This document shows positions 42,556 through 51,410 of a stretch of 64,000 nucleotides of DNA, piece after piece; position 1 is the stretch's first letter, and each line of letters begins with the position of its first letter. Position numbers and translations under genes: made by a program. Location of the stretch: contig JBMNPM010000004.1 of NCBI GenBank assembly GCA_050943595.1, forward strand, positions 62,001 to 126,000. The letters are read 5' to 3'. The notes under the pieces were generated by a model, which saw only the letters and a program-made list of their open reading frames with translations, was not told where the DNA came from and searched no databases. The stretch comes from JAXGXJ01 sp050943595. GTDB taxonomy: Bacteria; Actinomycetota; Thermoleophilia; RBG-16-64-13.

Positions 42556-44676
42556 ATGCTTCTCTCCGAACGAGTCCTTTGCGGGGAGTTGACCCCGAAC
42601 GACGTCGGCAGGCCGGTACTCCTGGCCGGCTGGGTGGATGCTTTTCGGGACCACGGTGGGCTGATGTTCGTCCACCTGCGTGACCGCAGTGGCATTATCC
42701 AAGTGGTCTTTAGCCCAGAGGTGGCGCCGGATGATGTCTGCGAACAGGCGGCCGCGCTGCGTTCTGAGTACTGTGTGGCGGTAAGGGGTGAAGTCAGAGA
42801 CCGGATCCCCGGCACGGAGAATCCCGGCATCGACACGGGAAGCATCGAGGTCATGGCCGTAGAGCTCACCGTCTTGGCGGAGTCGGACGCTCTGCCATTC
42901 GCCGTGTCCGAGAAGGCCATGGTGGCGGGTGCCGCCTCGGCCGAAGGGGACCATGTGTCCGAAGATCTGCGTCTCCAATACCGCTACCTCGACATCCGTC
43001 GCCCCTCTATGCGCGACAATCTGGTGCTACGACACCGTATCTTCCAGACGGTACGCCGGTTCCTCGACGCGCACGCTTTCGTCGAGGTCGAGACTCCCAT
43101 GATGACGGCCAGTACGCCTGAGGGAGCTCGTGACTATCTGGTCCCCAGCAGGGTTCATCAACAGAGCTTCTACGCTCTACCGCAATCGCCACAGTTGTTC
43201 AAACAACTACTCATGATCGGCGGGCTGGAGCGCTACTTCCAGTTGGCCCGCTGCTTCCGCGATGAGGACCTGCGCCCCAACCGACAGCCTGAGTTCACCC
43301 AGCTCGATATCGAGGCGTCGTTCGTCGATGAGGAGTTCCTCTACGAACTGATCGAGGAGCTGTGTGTGCAGATGTTCGCCGTGGGTGGCATCATTCTTAC
43401 GCGGCCCTTCCCCCGCATGACCTACGCCGATGCTGTGGATTCGACCGGCACCGATCGCCCCGATCTTCGCTTCGGCCTGCGCTTTGTGGACGTCACCGAT
43501 GTGTTCCCTCAGACCGGCTACTCCATCTTCCGGCAGGTGCTGCAGCGGGGTGGCTGTATCAAGGGTCTCAACATCAAAGGCCAGTCGGATAGGTTGAGCA
43601 AGAACGTTCTACAGAACGAGTATGCGAAGGAGATAGCTCCCTCGTTTGGTGCCAAGGGTATTACCTGGATGCGGGCTGAGAACGGCCGGTTGGAATCCAA
43701 CATTGTGCAGTTCTTCAGCGACCGGGAGTTGGAGGAGCTGAGCCGGCGCTTCGATGTGGCCGACGGTGATGTTCTCATCATGGTGGCTGACCCCTCCTAC
43801 GCCGTGGTCACGTCGGCCTTGGGGCAGTTGCGGCTGCATCTGGCCGAGCGGCTGGGGCTCATAGCGACCGGGATCTTCTGTCCGGTTTGGGTCACGGACT
43901 TTCCTCTATTCGATCCGACCGACGAAGGAGGAATCACCTCCAGCCATCATCCTTTCACGGCTCCCGATCGTACCGATTTCGACCCCAGAGATGTTGAGGA
44001 GCTGCTGACGCTCCGTTCACGGGCCTATGATCTGGTGATGAACGGTGAGGAGTTGGGTGGCGGCAGTATCCGCATCAACGATCGTGAGGTGCAGCGCAAG
44101 ATCTTCACCGCGCTGGGGCTGTCGGACGAGGACGTCCAAGAGCGCTTTGGCTTCTTCCTACGAGCCTTCGATTTCGGCGCTCCACCGCACGGCGGTCTGG
44201 CTTTGGGCATGGATCGGACCGTCTCCATGATCCTACAGACTCCCTCTATCCGGGAGGTCATTGCCTTTCCTAAGAACCGCAGTGCCGCCTGCCCACTCAC
44301 GGGGGCGCCCTCGGCGGTCAAGCGCGAGCAGCTGGCCGAGTTGGGGCTGCTCGATCTGGGAGGGCGGGGTGTATTGCCGGGTGCGGCGGAGCAGGAGGAT
44401 CCTGTCGACCGCATCTCCTGGGTGTCGCGTATAGGCGTGGCCGTAGAAGAGCGGCCGGTCATGGAGGAGACCCTGCGGCGGGCCGAGGAGTTGGCTGTTC
44501 AAGCCGTTGCTGCAGCGGGCGAAGAGGAGCCGTTGTATTCCGTTGCGCCGGTGGTCAACCGTATGCGGCCGGGGACTGAGGCGCAACGTTCGGAGCCGTC
44601 GCAGACTGGTGAACTGTTCAAGAACGCGCCGGCCGTTAAAGGCGACTACTTTAAAGTCGCCGGCATCCTGGAGTAA
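42556..44676 (+). CDS. aspS-gatC: Aspartyl-tRNA synthetase fused to a GatC-like domain
   Basis: 706 residues from ATG 42556 (GAAGGGA upstream); GTG 42535 is also open. The first 600 or so residues are a complete bacterial AspRS: OB anticodon domain with WVDAFRDHGGLMFVHLRDR, motif 2 CFRDEDLRPNRQPEFTQLD, GAD-type insert, motif 3 GGLALGMDRTVSMI. DHGG with His, and PGTEN in the next loop, agree with the non-discriminating AspRS type that also charges tRNA-Asn. Residues about 617-706 do not belong to AspRS but resemble GatC: ISWVSRIGVAVEERPVMEET, VNRMRPG, then LFKNAPAVKGDYFKVAGILE, compared with GatC's typical ending L-NAPE---G-FKVP-IL. No separate gatC is present before gatA. The fusion would tether the synthetase to the amidotransferase. 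Confidence 0.9.
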   Translation: MLLSERVLCGELTPNDVGRPVLLAGWVDAFRDHGGLMFVHLRDRSGIIQVVFSPEVAPDDVCEQAAALRSEYCVAVRGEVRDRIPGTENPGIDTGSIEVMAVELTVLAESDALPFAVSEKAMVAGAASAEGDHVSEDLRLQYRYLDIRRPSMRDNLVLRHRIFQTVRRFLDAHAFVEVETPMMTASTPEGARDYLVPSRVHQQSFYALPQSPQLFKQLLMIGGLERYFQLARCFRDEDLRPNRQPEFTQLDIEASFVDEEFLYELIEELCVQMFAVGGIILTRPFPRMTYADAVDSTGTDRPDLRFGLRFVDVTDVFPQTGYSIFRQVLQRGGCIKGLNIKGQSDRLSKNVLQNEYAKEIAPSFGAKGITWMRAENGRLESNIVQFFSDRELEELSRRFDVADGDVLIMVADPSYAVVTSALGQLRLHLAERLGLIATGIFCPVWVTDFPLFDPTDEGGITSSHHPFTAPDRTDFDPRDVEELLTLRSRAYDLVMNGEELGGGSIRINDREVQRKIFTALGLSDEDVQERFGFFLRAFDFGAPPHGGLALGMDRTVSMILQTPSIREVIAFPKNRSAACPLTGAPSAVKREQLAELGLLDLGGRGVLPGAAEQEDPVDRISWVSRIGVAVEERPVMEETLRRAEELAVQAVAAAGEEEPLYSVAPVVNRMRPGTEAQRSEPSQTGELFKNAPAVKGDYFKVAGILE

Positions 44677-44691
44677 GGGGAAAGCAGTCCC

Positions 44692-46119
44692 ATGGATCCC
44701 ATTTTTGTCTATCAGGAATCGCAGATTGCCCTCAAATCGCAGACCACTCTCAAGACGACCGCAGGAGGCACGCCCGGTCCTGATGCCGGCGGGACATGTG
44801 CCTCTGCCGGTGGTGAGGAGCCGCTACGTGGTATCCGAGTGGCGGTGCAGCCCAATATCTCCGTGCGGGGTTGGCCGACTGAAGCCGGCTCGCATGCGCT
44901 CGCCGGCTTCACCGCCCTCGAGGACGCCACCGTGGTGCGCCATCTGCGGGCTGCTGGCGTCTCATTGGTCGGTTCGACCCACACGAGTGAGTTTGGGCTC
45001 GGCCTAGAGGGAAGCCGGGCCGGTGCCGCTTTGCAGCAGGGACGTGCGGACGTCGAATTGGTTCTGGATCTGGCCGGCGAGGCCCGGCTGGCGGCTGCCG
45101 AAGCCGGTGTCTATGCGCTCAAGCCCAGTTTCGGCCTTGTGTCGCGCTTTGGACTGGTGGGTCTCATCCCTTCCATGGAGGCCTGCGCGATCCTCTCGGT
45201 CGATCCGCGCCGGGTGGGAGACGTCTTGAATGTCATTGCCGGGCCGGATGAGCTGGACTTATCGCTTCCCGATGACGCGGCCGTCGATCTGGGCTCCCAG
45301 ACCGTCGACCCTGCCACCGTGACCGTAGGGGTGATCACGGAGGCCCTGGCCGGCCTGACGGCTGAGCAGGTGCAGGGATTCCGAGCCTCGCTGGAGACGT
45401 GGCGCAGACTGGGGGTCACCGTGAGGGAGGTCTCGTTGCCCAGCTTCCCGCTGTTTTCTCTCGTCCACCAGATCGTCGGCTCGGTAGAGGCCTCCTCCTG
45501 CGCCGGACGCTACGACTCCGTTCGTTACGGTCCCCGGGCTCCGGGCGCCAAGAACTGGAACGAGATGTATCTACTGTCGCGCGGAGCCGCCTTCGGTACC
45601 GCCCTCAAGAGCTACCTCATCCAGGGCGCCTTCTTCCAGTTCGAGCGCTACGAGGCCTTCGAAAGTGCCTGTCGTATCCGTAGGCGTGTGGTCGAAGAGA
45701 TGGACCGGCTCACCGCCGAGACGGACTTCTTGGTTCTCCCTGTGAGCGGGCCGGCCGGCACTGCAGACCTCACGTCTTCTGCGGACTTTGCCGGCGGCGC
45801 GGCGGCCGGTCTCAGTGGTCTTAGCGGTCTCAGTGGCCTTGGATCTACGTCCAACAATCTCTACGCGCGTTCTGCGCTCACGCTGTGTGCCAATGTGACC
45901 GGGCAGCCCGCGCTCTATCTGCCGCCCGGGCCGGGTACTACTGCGGGCGGTCTACAGCTGTTGGGACCACGGTTGGCCGACGGACGGCTGCTCGCATTCG
46001 CGGGTCTGCTGCTCAATGCGCTGAGCCACGAAGCCGTCGGACGTGATAAAACGGCCGGCGGCGCGACATCCACCAGGGGCGGTATGGCCGGTGGTGTTAT
46101 CGCTGAAGGAGGTGAGTGA
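44692..46119 (+). CDS. gatA: GatA homologue lacking all amidase catalytic residues (pseudo-amidase)
   Basis: 475 residues aligned to GatA along the whole length: ATVVRHLRAAGVSLVGSTHTSEF, YALKPSFGLVSRFGLVG, then VSLPSFPLFSLVHQIVGSVEASS and RYDSVRYGPR of the GatA C-terminal half. The Ser-cisSer-Lys triad is missing. The lysine strand reads RVAVQPNIS (Gln for Lys in the usual VKDNI). The glycine-serine region PGGSSGGS...GSDTGGSIRQPA is replaced by a shorter DVELVLDLAGEARLAA with neither serine. It therefore should not release ammonia from glutamine. It sits 15 bases after aspS-gatC and 2 bases before gatB, implying a structural role in the same complex or an altered reaction. A repeated SGLSGLSGLG stretch lies near the C-terminus. 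Confidence 0.88.
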   Translation: MDPIFVYQESQIALKSQTTLKTTAGGTPGPDAGGTCASAGGEEPLRGIRVAVQPNISVRGWPTEAGSHALAGFTALEDATVVRHLRAAGVSLVGSTHTSEFGLGLEGSRAGAALQQGRADVELVLDLAGEARLAAAEAGVYALKPSFGLVSRFGLVGLIPSMEACAILSVDPRRVGDVLNVIAGPDELDLSLPDDAAVDLGSQTVDPATVTVGVITEALAGLTAEQVQGFRASLETWRRLGVTVREVSLPSFPLFSLVHQIVGSVEASSCAGRYDSVRYGPRAPGAKNWNEMYLLSRGAAFGTALKSYLIQGAFFQFERYEAFESACRIRRRVVEEMDRLTAETDFLVLPVSGPAGTADLTSSADFAGGAAAGLSGLSGLSGLGSTSNNLYARSALTLCANVTGQPALYLPPGPGTTAGGLQLLGPRLADGRLLAFAGLLLNALSHEAVGRDKTAGGATSTRGGMAGGVIAEGGE

Positions 46120-46121
46120 TC

Positions 46122-47561
46122 ATGGAATTTGAAGCGGTCATCGGGCTCGAGATCCACGTGGAGCTCAACTGTGCCACCAAGCTGTTCTGTGATTGCGCCA
46201 ACCGGCCCGGCGACGATCCCAATGTCAATACCTGCCCCACCTGTCTGTGGTTCCCCGGCGCCGTGCCCCGGCTGAGCCGGCAGGCGCTCGAGAAGGCTTC
46301 TTTGCTGTGCCTGGCGCTGGGAGGAGAGCTTCAGCCCCTGAGCGCCTTTGACCAAAAGGTCTACTACTACCCCGATCTACCCAAAGGCTTTCAGCTGTCT
46401 CAGGCTCATCTGCCCCTGTCGCGTGGCGGCGGTATCGACATTACCGACGAGGATGGGAGGTCACGCACACTCCGTATCCACCACATCCATATGGAAGAAG
46501 ACGTAGCCAAACTGGTCCATGAGCTGGAAGGGCGCCTACCCATCAGTCTGGTGGACTTCAATCGCGCGGGGGTGCCGTTGGTGGAGATTGTCACCGAACC
46601 CGACTTTCGCTCGCCGTACGAGGCTATGGAATTTCTGAAGGCACTGCGTACTATGGTGCGCTACGTGGGGGCCTCGGAGTGCAGTATGGAGAGCGGCAGC
46701 ATGCGCGCGGATGCCAACATCTCCATCCGTCCCTGTGGTTCCACCGAGATGAACACTAAGGTGGAAGTCAAGAACATGAACTCGGTCCGCCACATAGGTG
46801 ACGCCATCGCCTACGAGATCGAGCGGCAGATTGTGGCGGTACAGGCCGGGGAGGCCGTGGTCCTGCACACCCGTCTCTGGGATCCCGACAAGAAGGCCAC
46901 CGTGCCCATGCGGGCTAAGTTCGAGGGGCCCTGTGTGCCGGATCCCTCGGTGTCGGTCATCAAACTATCTCCAGAGTGGATCGCCGATATGCGTTCCCGT
47001 CTGCCTGAGATGCCGGCCGCCAGGGCTGATCGTCTCGTCGCCCAGTACGGCTTGACGCGTGAAGAGGCCGGGGGCCTCAGTGGTGATCTGGAGGCCGCCC
47101 GCTATTTCGAGGTCTTGATCGAGCACGGAGTCGCTCCTCGTACGGCCCTCCATTGGCTGACCACCCAGCTACTGCCCGCCGTACGGCAACGCAGGCAGGA
47201 ATTGGCGGAAACGCGGGTGACGCCGGAGCGCATGGCCGCACTCCTGCACATGCTCGCCAAGGATGAGATCAATGCCAATGCGGCACGTGAGGTGTTGGCC
47301 GATATGTTCGACAGCGATGAGGATCCGGGCGCGATCGTAGTTGCACGGGGTTTCACTCAGGTCTCGGACCCCGATGCCCTCGACGCGCTGGTCGACAAGG
47401 TGCTGGCTGAGCAGCCGGCGGCTGTGGCCGACATCCGGGCCGGTCAAGATAAGGCCGTCGGTTTTCTCGTCGGACAGGTGATGCAGGCCTCCGCAGGCAA
47501 GGCGAACCCGAAAATGGTACGGGATTTGCTTCTCCGGAGGCTGCAGCAGGCCGGCGCCTAG
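46122..47561 (+). CDS. gatB: Asp-tRNA(Asn)/Glu-tRNA(Gln) amidotransferase subunit B
   Basis: 479 residues from ATG 46122 with AAGGAGGTG upstream. The kinase-transamidase domain has FEAVIGLEIHVEL (Glu10 and His12, metal site), two Cys in NTCPTCLWFPGA, HMEEDVAKL, and SMRADANISIRP. The helical and YqeY/tail domains follow (LTREEAGGLSGDLEAARYFE; AVGFLVGQVMQASAGKANPK). GatB phosphorylates Asp- or Glu-tRNA and transfers ammonia to it. The usual YRYFPEPDL motif is altered here to CVPDPSVSVIKL, and CLG in the cysteine loop is CLW, so it has diverged from standard GatB. Last gene of the aspS-gatC, gatA, gatB unit. Confidence 0.92.
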   Translation: MEFEAVIGLEIHVELNCATKLFCDCANRPGDDPNVNTCPTCLWFPGAVPRLSRQALEKASLLCLALGGELQPLSAFDQKVYYYPDLPKGFQLSQAHLPLSRGGGIDITDEDGRSRTLRIHHIHMEEDVAKLVHELEGRLPISLVDFNRAGVPLVEIVTEPDFRSPYEAMEFLKALRTMVRYVGASECSMESGSMRADANISIRPCGSTEMNTKVEVKNMNSVRHIGDAIAYEIERQIVAVQAGEAVVLHTRLWDPDKKATVPMRAKFEGPCVPDPSVSVIKLSPEWIADMRSRLPEMPAARADRLVAQYGLTREEAGGLSGDLEAARYFEVLIEHGVAPRTALHWLTTQLLPAVRQRRQELAETRVTPERMAALLHMLAKDEINANAAREVLADMFDSDEDPGAIVVARGFTQVSDPDALDALVDKVLAEQPAAVADIRAGQDKAVGFLVGQVMQASAGKANPKMVRDLLLRRLQQAGA

Positions 47562-47818
47562 CAGGCTGCCTAAGAGCACAGCTGCGGCTACACGGTGACG
47601 GTTCTTCTTGACAAGACGTCCACCGTGCGTGAACCTATAGTGTTACAGAAAAACGAAGTCGCGACCGCGAGAACCGGCCCCTTCTGGGTGGGGTGGCGTC
47701 ATGCGTCGCTCTCGGTCGTGCCGATAGCGCTGCTATTGGCGCTCCCTCCGTCTTCGTCTGTGTACGTGGTCGGAGTGGACCGGTGCGAACCTCATAAGCC
47801 AAGTACCAAGGAGTGTGG

Positions 47819-49036
47819 ATGTTGGATCTACCACCCTGCAACAACCGACAGGTCGACTGTTTGCTTGAGAAGGGCGTAGTCATCCCGCACCCCGAGAGCG
47901 TCTATGTCGGCGGGGAGGTTGATCCGGAACGGATTTCCGGCACGGGGGTGACCATCTACCCGGGCTGCCGCATTTATGGGGCCAAGACGGTCCTCTCGGC
48001 AGGCGTGAAGTTGGGCGCAGAGGGTCCTGCGACCGTTGACGATTGCCGGCTTGGCCCCAGAGTGGAGCTCAAGGGTGGTTACTTCAGAAGCTCCGTGTTC
48101 CTCGAGAAGGCGAACATGGGGTTGGGAGCCCAGGTACGGGAGGCCTGCCTGCTCGAAGAGGAGGCCAACGGAGGTCACTGCGTAGGACTCAAGCAGACCA
48201 TACTGATGCCGTTCGTCACGTTGGGCAGCCTCATCAACTTCTGCGACTGCCTCATGGCCGGCGGTACCAGCCGCAAGGATCATAGTGAGGTGGGAAGCTC
48301 GTACATCCATTTCAACTACACGCCGGACGGCGACAAGACCACGCCGTCTCTATTCGGCGATGTGCCGCGCGGAGTGATGCTGGACCGGCCCGCCATCTTT
48401 TTGGGGGGGCAGGGAGGAGCTGTAGGACCGGTGCGGGTGGGCTTCGGCACGGTGGTGGCAGCCGGGTCGGTCTTGCGCCGGGACGTCCTTCAGGATGGCC
48501 AACTCGTGTCGGTTGCGCCGCCTCCCGGGTTGGTCCGCGAGCGTCGTGTGCATGCGTACGGCAATCTAGCTCGTGTACTGCGCAATAATTTCCTCTATTT
48601 AGCCAACCTGGCCGCCCTCGAGGTGTGGTATACGAAGATACGACGGCCGTTCTTCGCCCGGCAGGAGTTGGGTCTGCTCATCTACGAGGGGGCGTTGGAG
48701 ATGTTTTCCCTCGCCAAGGAGGAGCGGTCCAGGCGTTTGGCGGCGATGGCTGAAAAGGTGCCACTATCGGCGCTGCAGGGCACGGATCTGCGCGAGCATG
48801 TGGGTTCGGCGTGTGCCGTGTTCGATCAGGCGATTGAGACGGCTAAGGGTGAGGAGTTCCAGGATGTGTTTTGGCGTGCCGTGGGCGAGCCCGACGATTA
48901 CCTAAAGGCTGTCCAATCACTCCCTCCTAAGGCGTCGCGTCTGGGGGTGGAATGGCTGCAGCAGATCGTAGCTGAGTCGATGAGAAGAGTGGATCGACTC
49001 CTCCCCTCTTTTGAGTTGCTGAATGACAGTCGATAG
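47819..49036 (+). CDS. Left-handed beta-helix (hexapeptide) protein, GlmU-C-terminal-like
   Basis: 405 residues from ATG 47819 (AAGGAG upstream). Residues about 25-240 show hexapeptide turns (GVTIYPGCRIYGAKTVLSAG; KLGAEGPATVDDCRLGPRVE; GFGTVVAAGSVLRRDVL) typical of UDP-GlcNAc pyrophosphorylase/acyltransferase beta-helices, with HFNYTPDGDKTTPSLFGD resembling the GlmU-related subgroup. The C-terminal 150 residues are helical. There is no N-terminal uridylyltransferase domain. Next to glmM and a nagB-like gene it probably takes part in amino-sugar nucleotide metabolism, for example as the acetyltransferase or a sugar-nucleotide enzyme. Confidence 0.8.
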   Translation: MLDLPPCNNRQVDCLLEKGVVIPHPESVYVGGEVDPERISGTGVTIYPGCRIYGAKTVLSAGVKLGAEGPATVDDCRLGPRVELKGGYFRSSVFLEKANMGLGAQVREACLLEEEANGGHCVGLKQTILMPFVTLGSLINFCDCLMAGGTSRKDHSEVGSSYIHFNYTPDGDKTTPSLFGDVPRGVMLDRPAIFLGGQGGAVGPVRVGFGTVVAAGSVLRRDVLQDGQLVSVAPPPGLVRERRVHAYGNLARVLRNNFLYLANLAALEVWYTKIRRPFFARQELGLLIYEGALEMFSLAKEERSRRLAAMAEKVPLSALQGTDLREHVGSACAVFDQAIETAKGEEFQDVFWRAVGEPDDYLKAVQSLPPKASRLGVEWLQQIVAESMRRVDRLLPSFELLNDSR

Positions 49037-49077
49037 ATCCTTCTGAAGATGGATCGCTTATATAGAGGAGTAAGCAG

Positions 49078-50427
49078 ATGGGCAAGCTGTTCGGCACCGA
49101 CGGAATACGAGGTGAGGCCAACCGGTATCCGATGGATGCGACCACTGCTCTGGCGGTCGGCCAAGCCGTCAGCCATGTTCTCAAGAAGTCGCATCACACT
49201 ACCCGGGTGATCATTGGCAAAGACCCCCGGCTCTCCGGGTACATGCTGGAGAGTGCTCTGGAATCGGGCGTCACCTCCATGGGGGGTGCCCCCTATCTAG
49301 TGGGCGTCCTACCTACGCCTGGTATCGCCTTCCTCACGCAGAGCATGCGTGCGGACGCGGGCATCATGGTATCGGCGTCGCACAATCCGTACCAGGACAA
49401 CGGCATCAAGATCTTCTCCGGAGCCGGATTCAAGCTCTCCGACGAGCAGGAAGCAGCTATTGAGGAGCTGGTCCTCGGCGGAGGACTACCGGGGATGGTA
49501 GCGCCACCCCAAGAGATAGGCCGGGCGTACCGGCTGGAGGACGCCGCCGGTCGCTATATCGTATTCCTCAAGAATACGTTTCCCCGGTCGCTCTCCATAG
49601 AAGGCGTCAAGATCGTGCTGGATACGGCCAACGGCGCTACCTATCGGGTCGCCCCGGCGATATTCACTGAACTGGGGGCGGATGTCACGGTTATCCATGA
49701 CCGGCCCAACGGGCTTAACATCAATAAGGATTGTGGATCCCAGCACACCACCGATCTCAGGAAGGCCGTCGTGGAAAGCGGCGCAGCTGTAGGATTGGCC
49801 TTCGATGGTGACGGCGATCGGCTCATAGCGGTGGACGAGTTAGGCAACGAACTTACCGGCGATCAGATCATGATCATCTGCGCGCTCGCGCTGAAGAACC
49901 AGGGGCGTCTCAAGAACGACATGATTGTCTCCACCATCATGAGCAACATGGGCTTCAATGTAGCCTGCAGGAGATACGGCATTGCGAACCACGCCGCCCA
50001 GGTTGGTGACCGCTTTGTCCTCGAGGAGATGCAGCGCTTGGGCGCGGTGATCGGCGGTGAGGACTCTGGCCATCTCATCTTTCTCGACCACCATACCACC
50101 GGCGACGGTATCCTGACCGCGCTACAATTGATGACGGCTATGCTCCAGGCCGACAAGCCTTTGTCCGAGATGGCTAAGCTCATGGATATCTATCCACAGG
50201 AACTCATTAATATCGACGTGCAGAGCAAGCCCGATCTCCAAACTGTGCCCCAGATTGTCGAAGTCATCAAGCAGGTAGAGGCGGAACTAAAAGACGAAGG
50301 CAGGGTGCTCGTCAGGTACTCCGGCACTCAGAAGATGTGTCGTGTGATGGTCGAAGGACCTACCGAGCAGAGCACCAAGGCGTACGCCATGCAGATTGCA
50401 GAGGTCGTGCGGACGACGATCGGCTAG
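49078..50427 (+). CDS. glmM: Phosphoglucosamine mutase GlmM
   Basis: 449 residues with the start GKLFGTDGIRGEANRYPM. Ser101 in VSASHNP is the phosphorylated serine, the metal loop is FDGDGDRLI, the sugar loop is GGEDSGHLIF and the phosphate site is RYSGTQKMCRVMVEG. It interconverts glucosamine-6-phosphate and glucosamine-1-phosphate for UDP-GlcNAc. AGAGGAG precedes the ATG. It lies 8 bases before the nagB-like gene and 41 after the beta-helix gene, so the three are likely one operon. Confidence 0.95.
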   Translation: MGKLFGTDGIRGEANRYPMDATTALAVGQAVSHVLKKSHHTTRVIIGKDPRLSGYMLESALESGVTSMGGAPYLVGVLPTPGIAFLTQSMRADAGIMVSASHNPYQDNGIKIFSGAGFKLSDEQEAAIEELVLGGGLPGMVAPPQEIGRAYRLEDAAGRYIVFLKNTFPRSLSIEGVKIVLDTANGATYRVAPAIFTELGADVTVIHDRPNGLNINKDCGSQHTTDLRKAVVESGAAVGLAFDGDGDRLIAVDELGNELTGDQIMIICALALKNQGRLKNDMIVSTIMSNMGFNVACRRYGIANHAAQVGDRFVLEEMQRLGAVIGGEDSGHLIFLDHHTTGDGILTALQLMTAMLQADKPLSEMAKLMDIYPQELINIDVQSKPDLQTVPQIVEVIKQVEAELKDEGRVLVRYSGTQKMCRVMVEGPTEQSTKAYAMQIAEVVRTTIG

Positions 50428-50435
50428 GAAGAGCG

Positions 50436-51410
50436 ATGGCTTTCCACATCTTTATCACCCGGGACTTCGCACAGATGAGCCGGGTGGCGGCCGACATAGT
50501 CGAGGCCGACATTAAGCAGAAGCAGGCGGCGAAGGTGGCCAAGAGCGAATATGTCCTCGGTCTGGCTACCGGCAGTTCACCGACTGGGCTCTACAAACAC
50601 CTGGCGCAGGCTTTTAACGACGGAAGACTCGACGCTGCGCGGGTGCGTAGCTTCAACCTGGATGAGTACGTTGGACTTCCCGGGGAGAATGCACAGCAGC
50701 GCTGCCTTCACCGCGAATCATACAATTATTTCATGATCCAGGAATTGTTCGGCCTTCTCCGGACCAAGTTTGTGGAGACGAACATCCCCTGGGGCACCCT
50801 CGTGGAGCAGAGCGAACTTATCGCCGCTCTCGATGAGCACCCGGGAGAGTACGAGATGCAGGGTAGCGGTCAAGGAAAGGCCATCATCATCAAGGATGGC
50901 GCCTCGGGGATACTCGGATCTATCAAGCGAGACATACTCGACGAATACGAGAGGAAGATAAAGGCCGCAGGCGGCATCGACCTGCAGATTGTGGGCGTGG
51001 GCGGCCGAGGGCACGTGGCGTTCCACGAGATCGGTATCCCCTTTGAGGGCAACCACATGCTGCTGGTCAAGTTGGACGACAATACCGTTGAAAACGCCGT
51101 CCAGGACGGTCATTTTCCATCGATCGCTGAAAGTCCGCATTACGCCATCTCTATGAGTGCCGAGTTGATCTACCAAGCCCCTGCCGTCGTTCTTTTGGCC
51201 AGTGGGAGTCGCAAGACGGGCCCAGTGGCCGAATCGGTCCTAGGCGATGTGACGTGCGATGTCCCCATCAGTTACGGCCAGAAATACGTAGCAGCTGGGG
51301 GACAGCTGTTCTACGTGCTGGACGAAGTGGCGGCGGCCGAACTCCTCGCCAGGCGGGCGGAGGCGGAAGCCAAAGGGGTTATCATCGAGGACCTGCGTGC
51401 CAAAGTGTAG
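50436..51410 (+). CDS. nagB: Glucosamine-6-phosphate deaminase/isomerase-like protein (NagB family)
   Basis: 324 residues from ATG 50436 (GGAAGAG upstream). NagB landmarks are VLGLATGSSPTGLYKHLAQ, VRSFNLDEYVGL, and IVGVGGRGHVAFHEIG with the active-site His, in place of the usual GIG-DGHIAFNEPG. A 50-60 residue insertion (around ALDEHPGEYEMQGSGQGKA) makes it longer than standard NagB (about 266). The enzyme interconverts glucosamine-6-phosphate with fructose-6-phosphate and ammonia. Beside glmM and without glmS in the window, it may run in the synthetic, aminating direction; this is inference. Confidence 0.88.
   Translation: MAFHIFITRDFAQMSRVAADIVEADIKQKQAAKVAKSEYVLGLATGSSPTGLYKHLAQAFNDGRLDAARVRSFNLDEYVGLPGENAQQRCLHRESYNYFMIQELFGLLRTKFVETNIPWGTLVEQSELIAALDEHPGEYEMQGSGQGKAIIIKDGASGILGSIKRDILDEYERKIKAAGGIDLQIVGVGGRGHVAFHEIGIPFEGNHMLLVKLDDNTVENAVQDGHFPSIAESPHYAISMSAELIYQAPAVVLLASGSRKTGPVAESVLGDVTCDVPISYGQKYVAAGGQLFYVLDEVAAAELLARRAEAEAKGVIIEDLRAKV

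Noticed and set aside
47608..47641. TTGACA and TATAGT before the beta-helix gene as a promoter
   Set aside because: The spacing is 22 bases, too long for a sigma-70 promoter.
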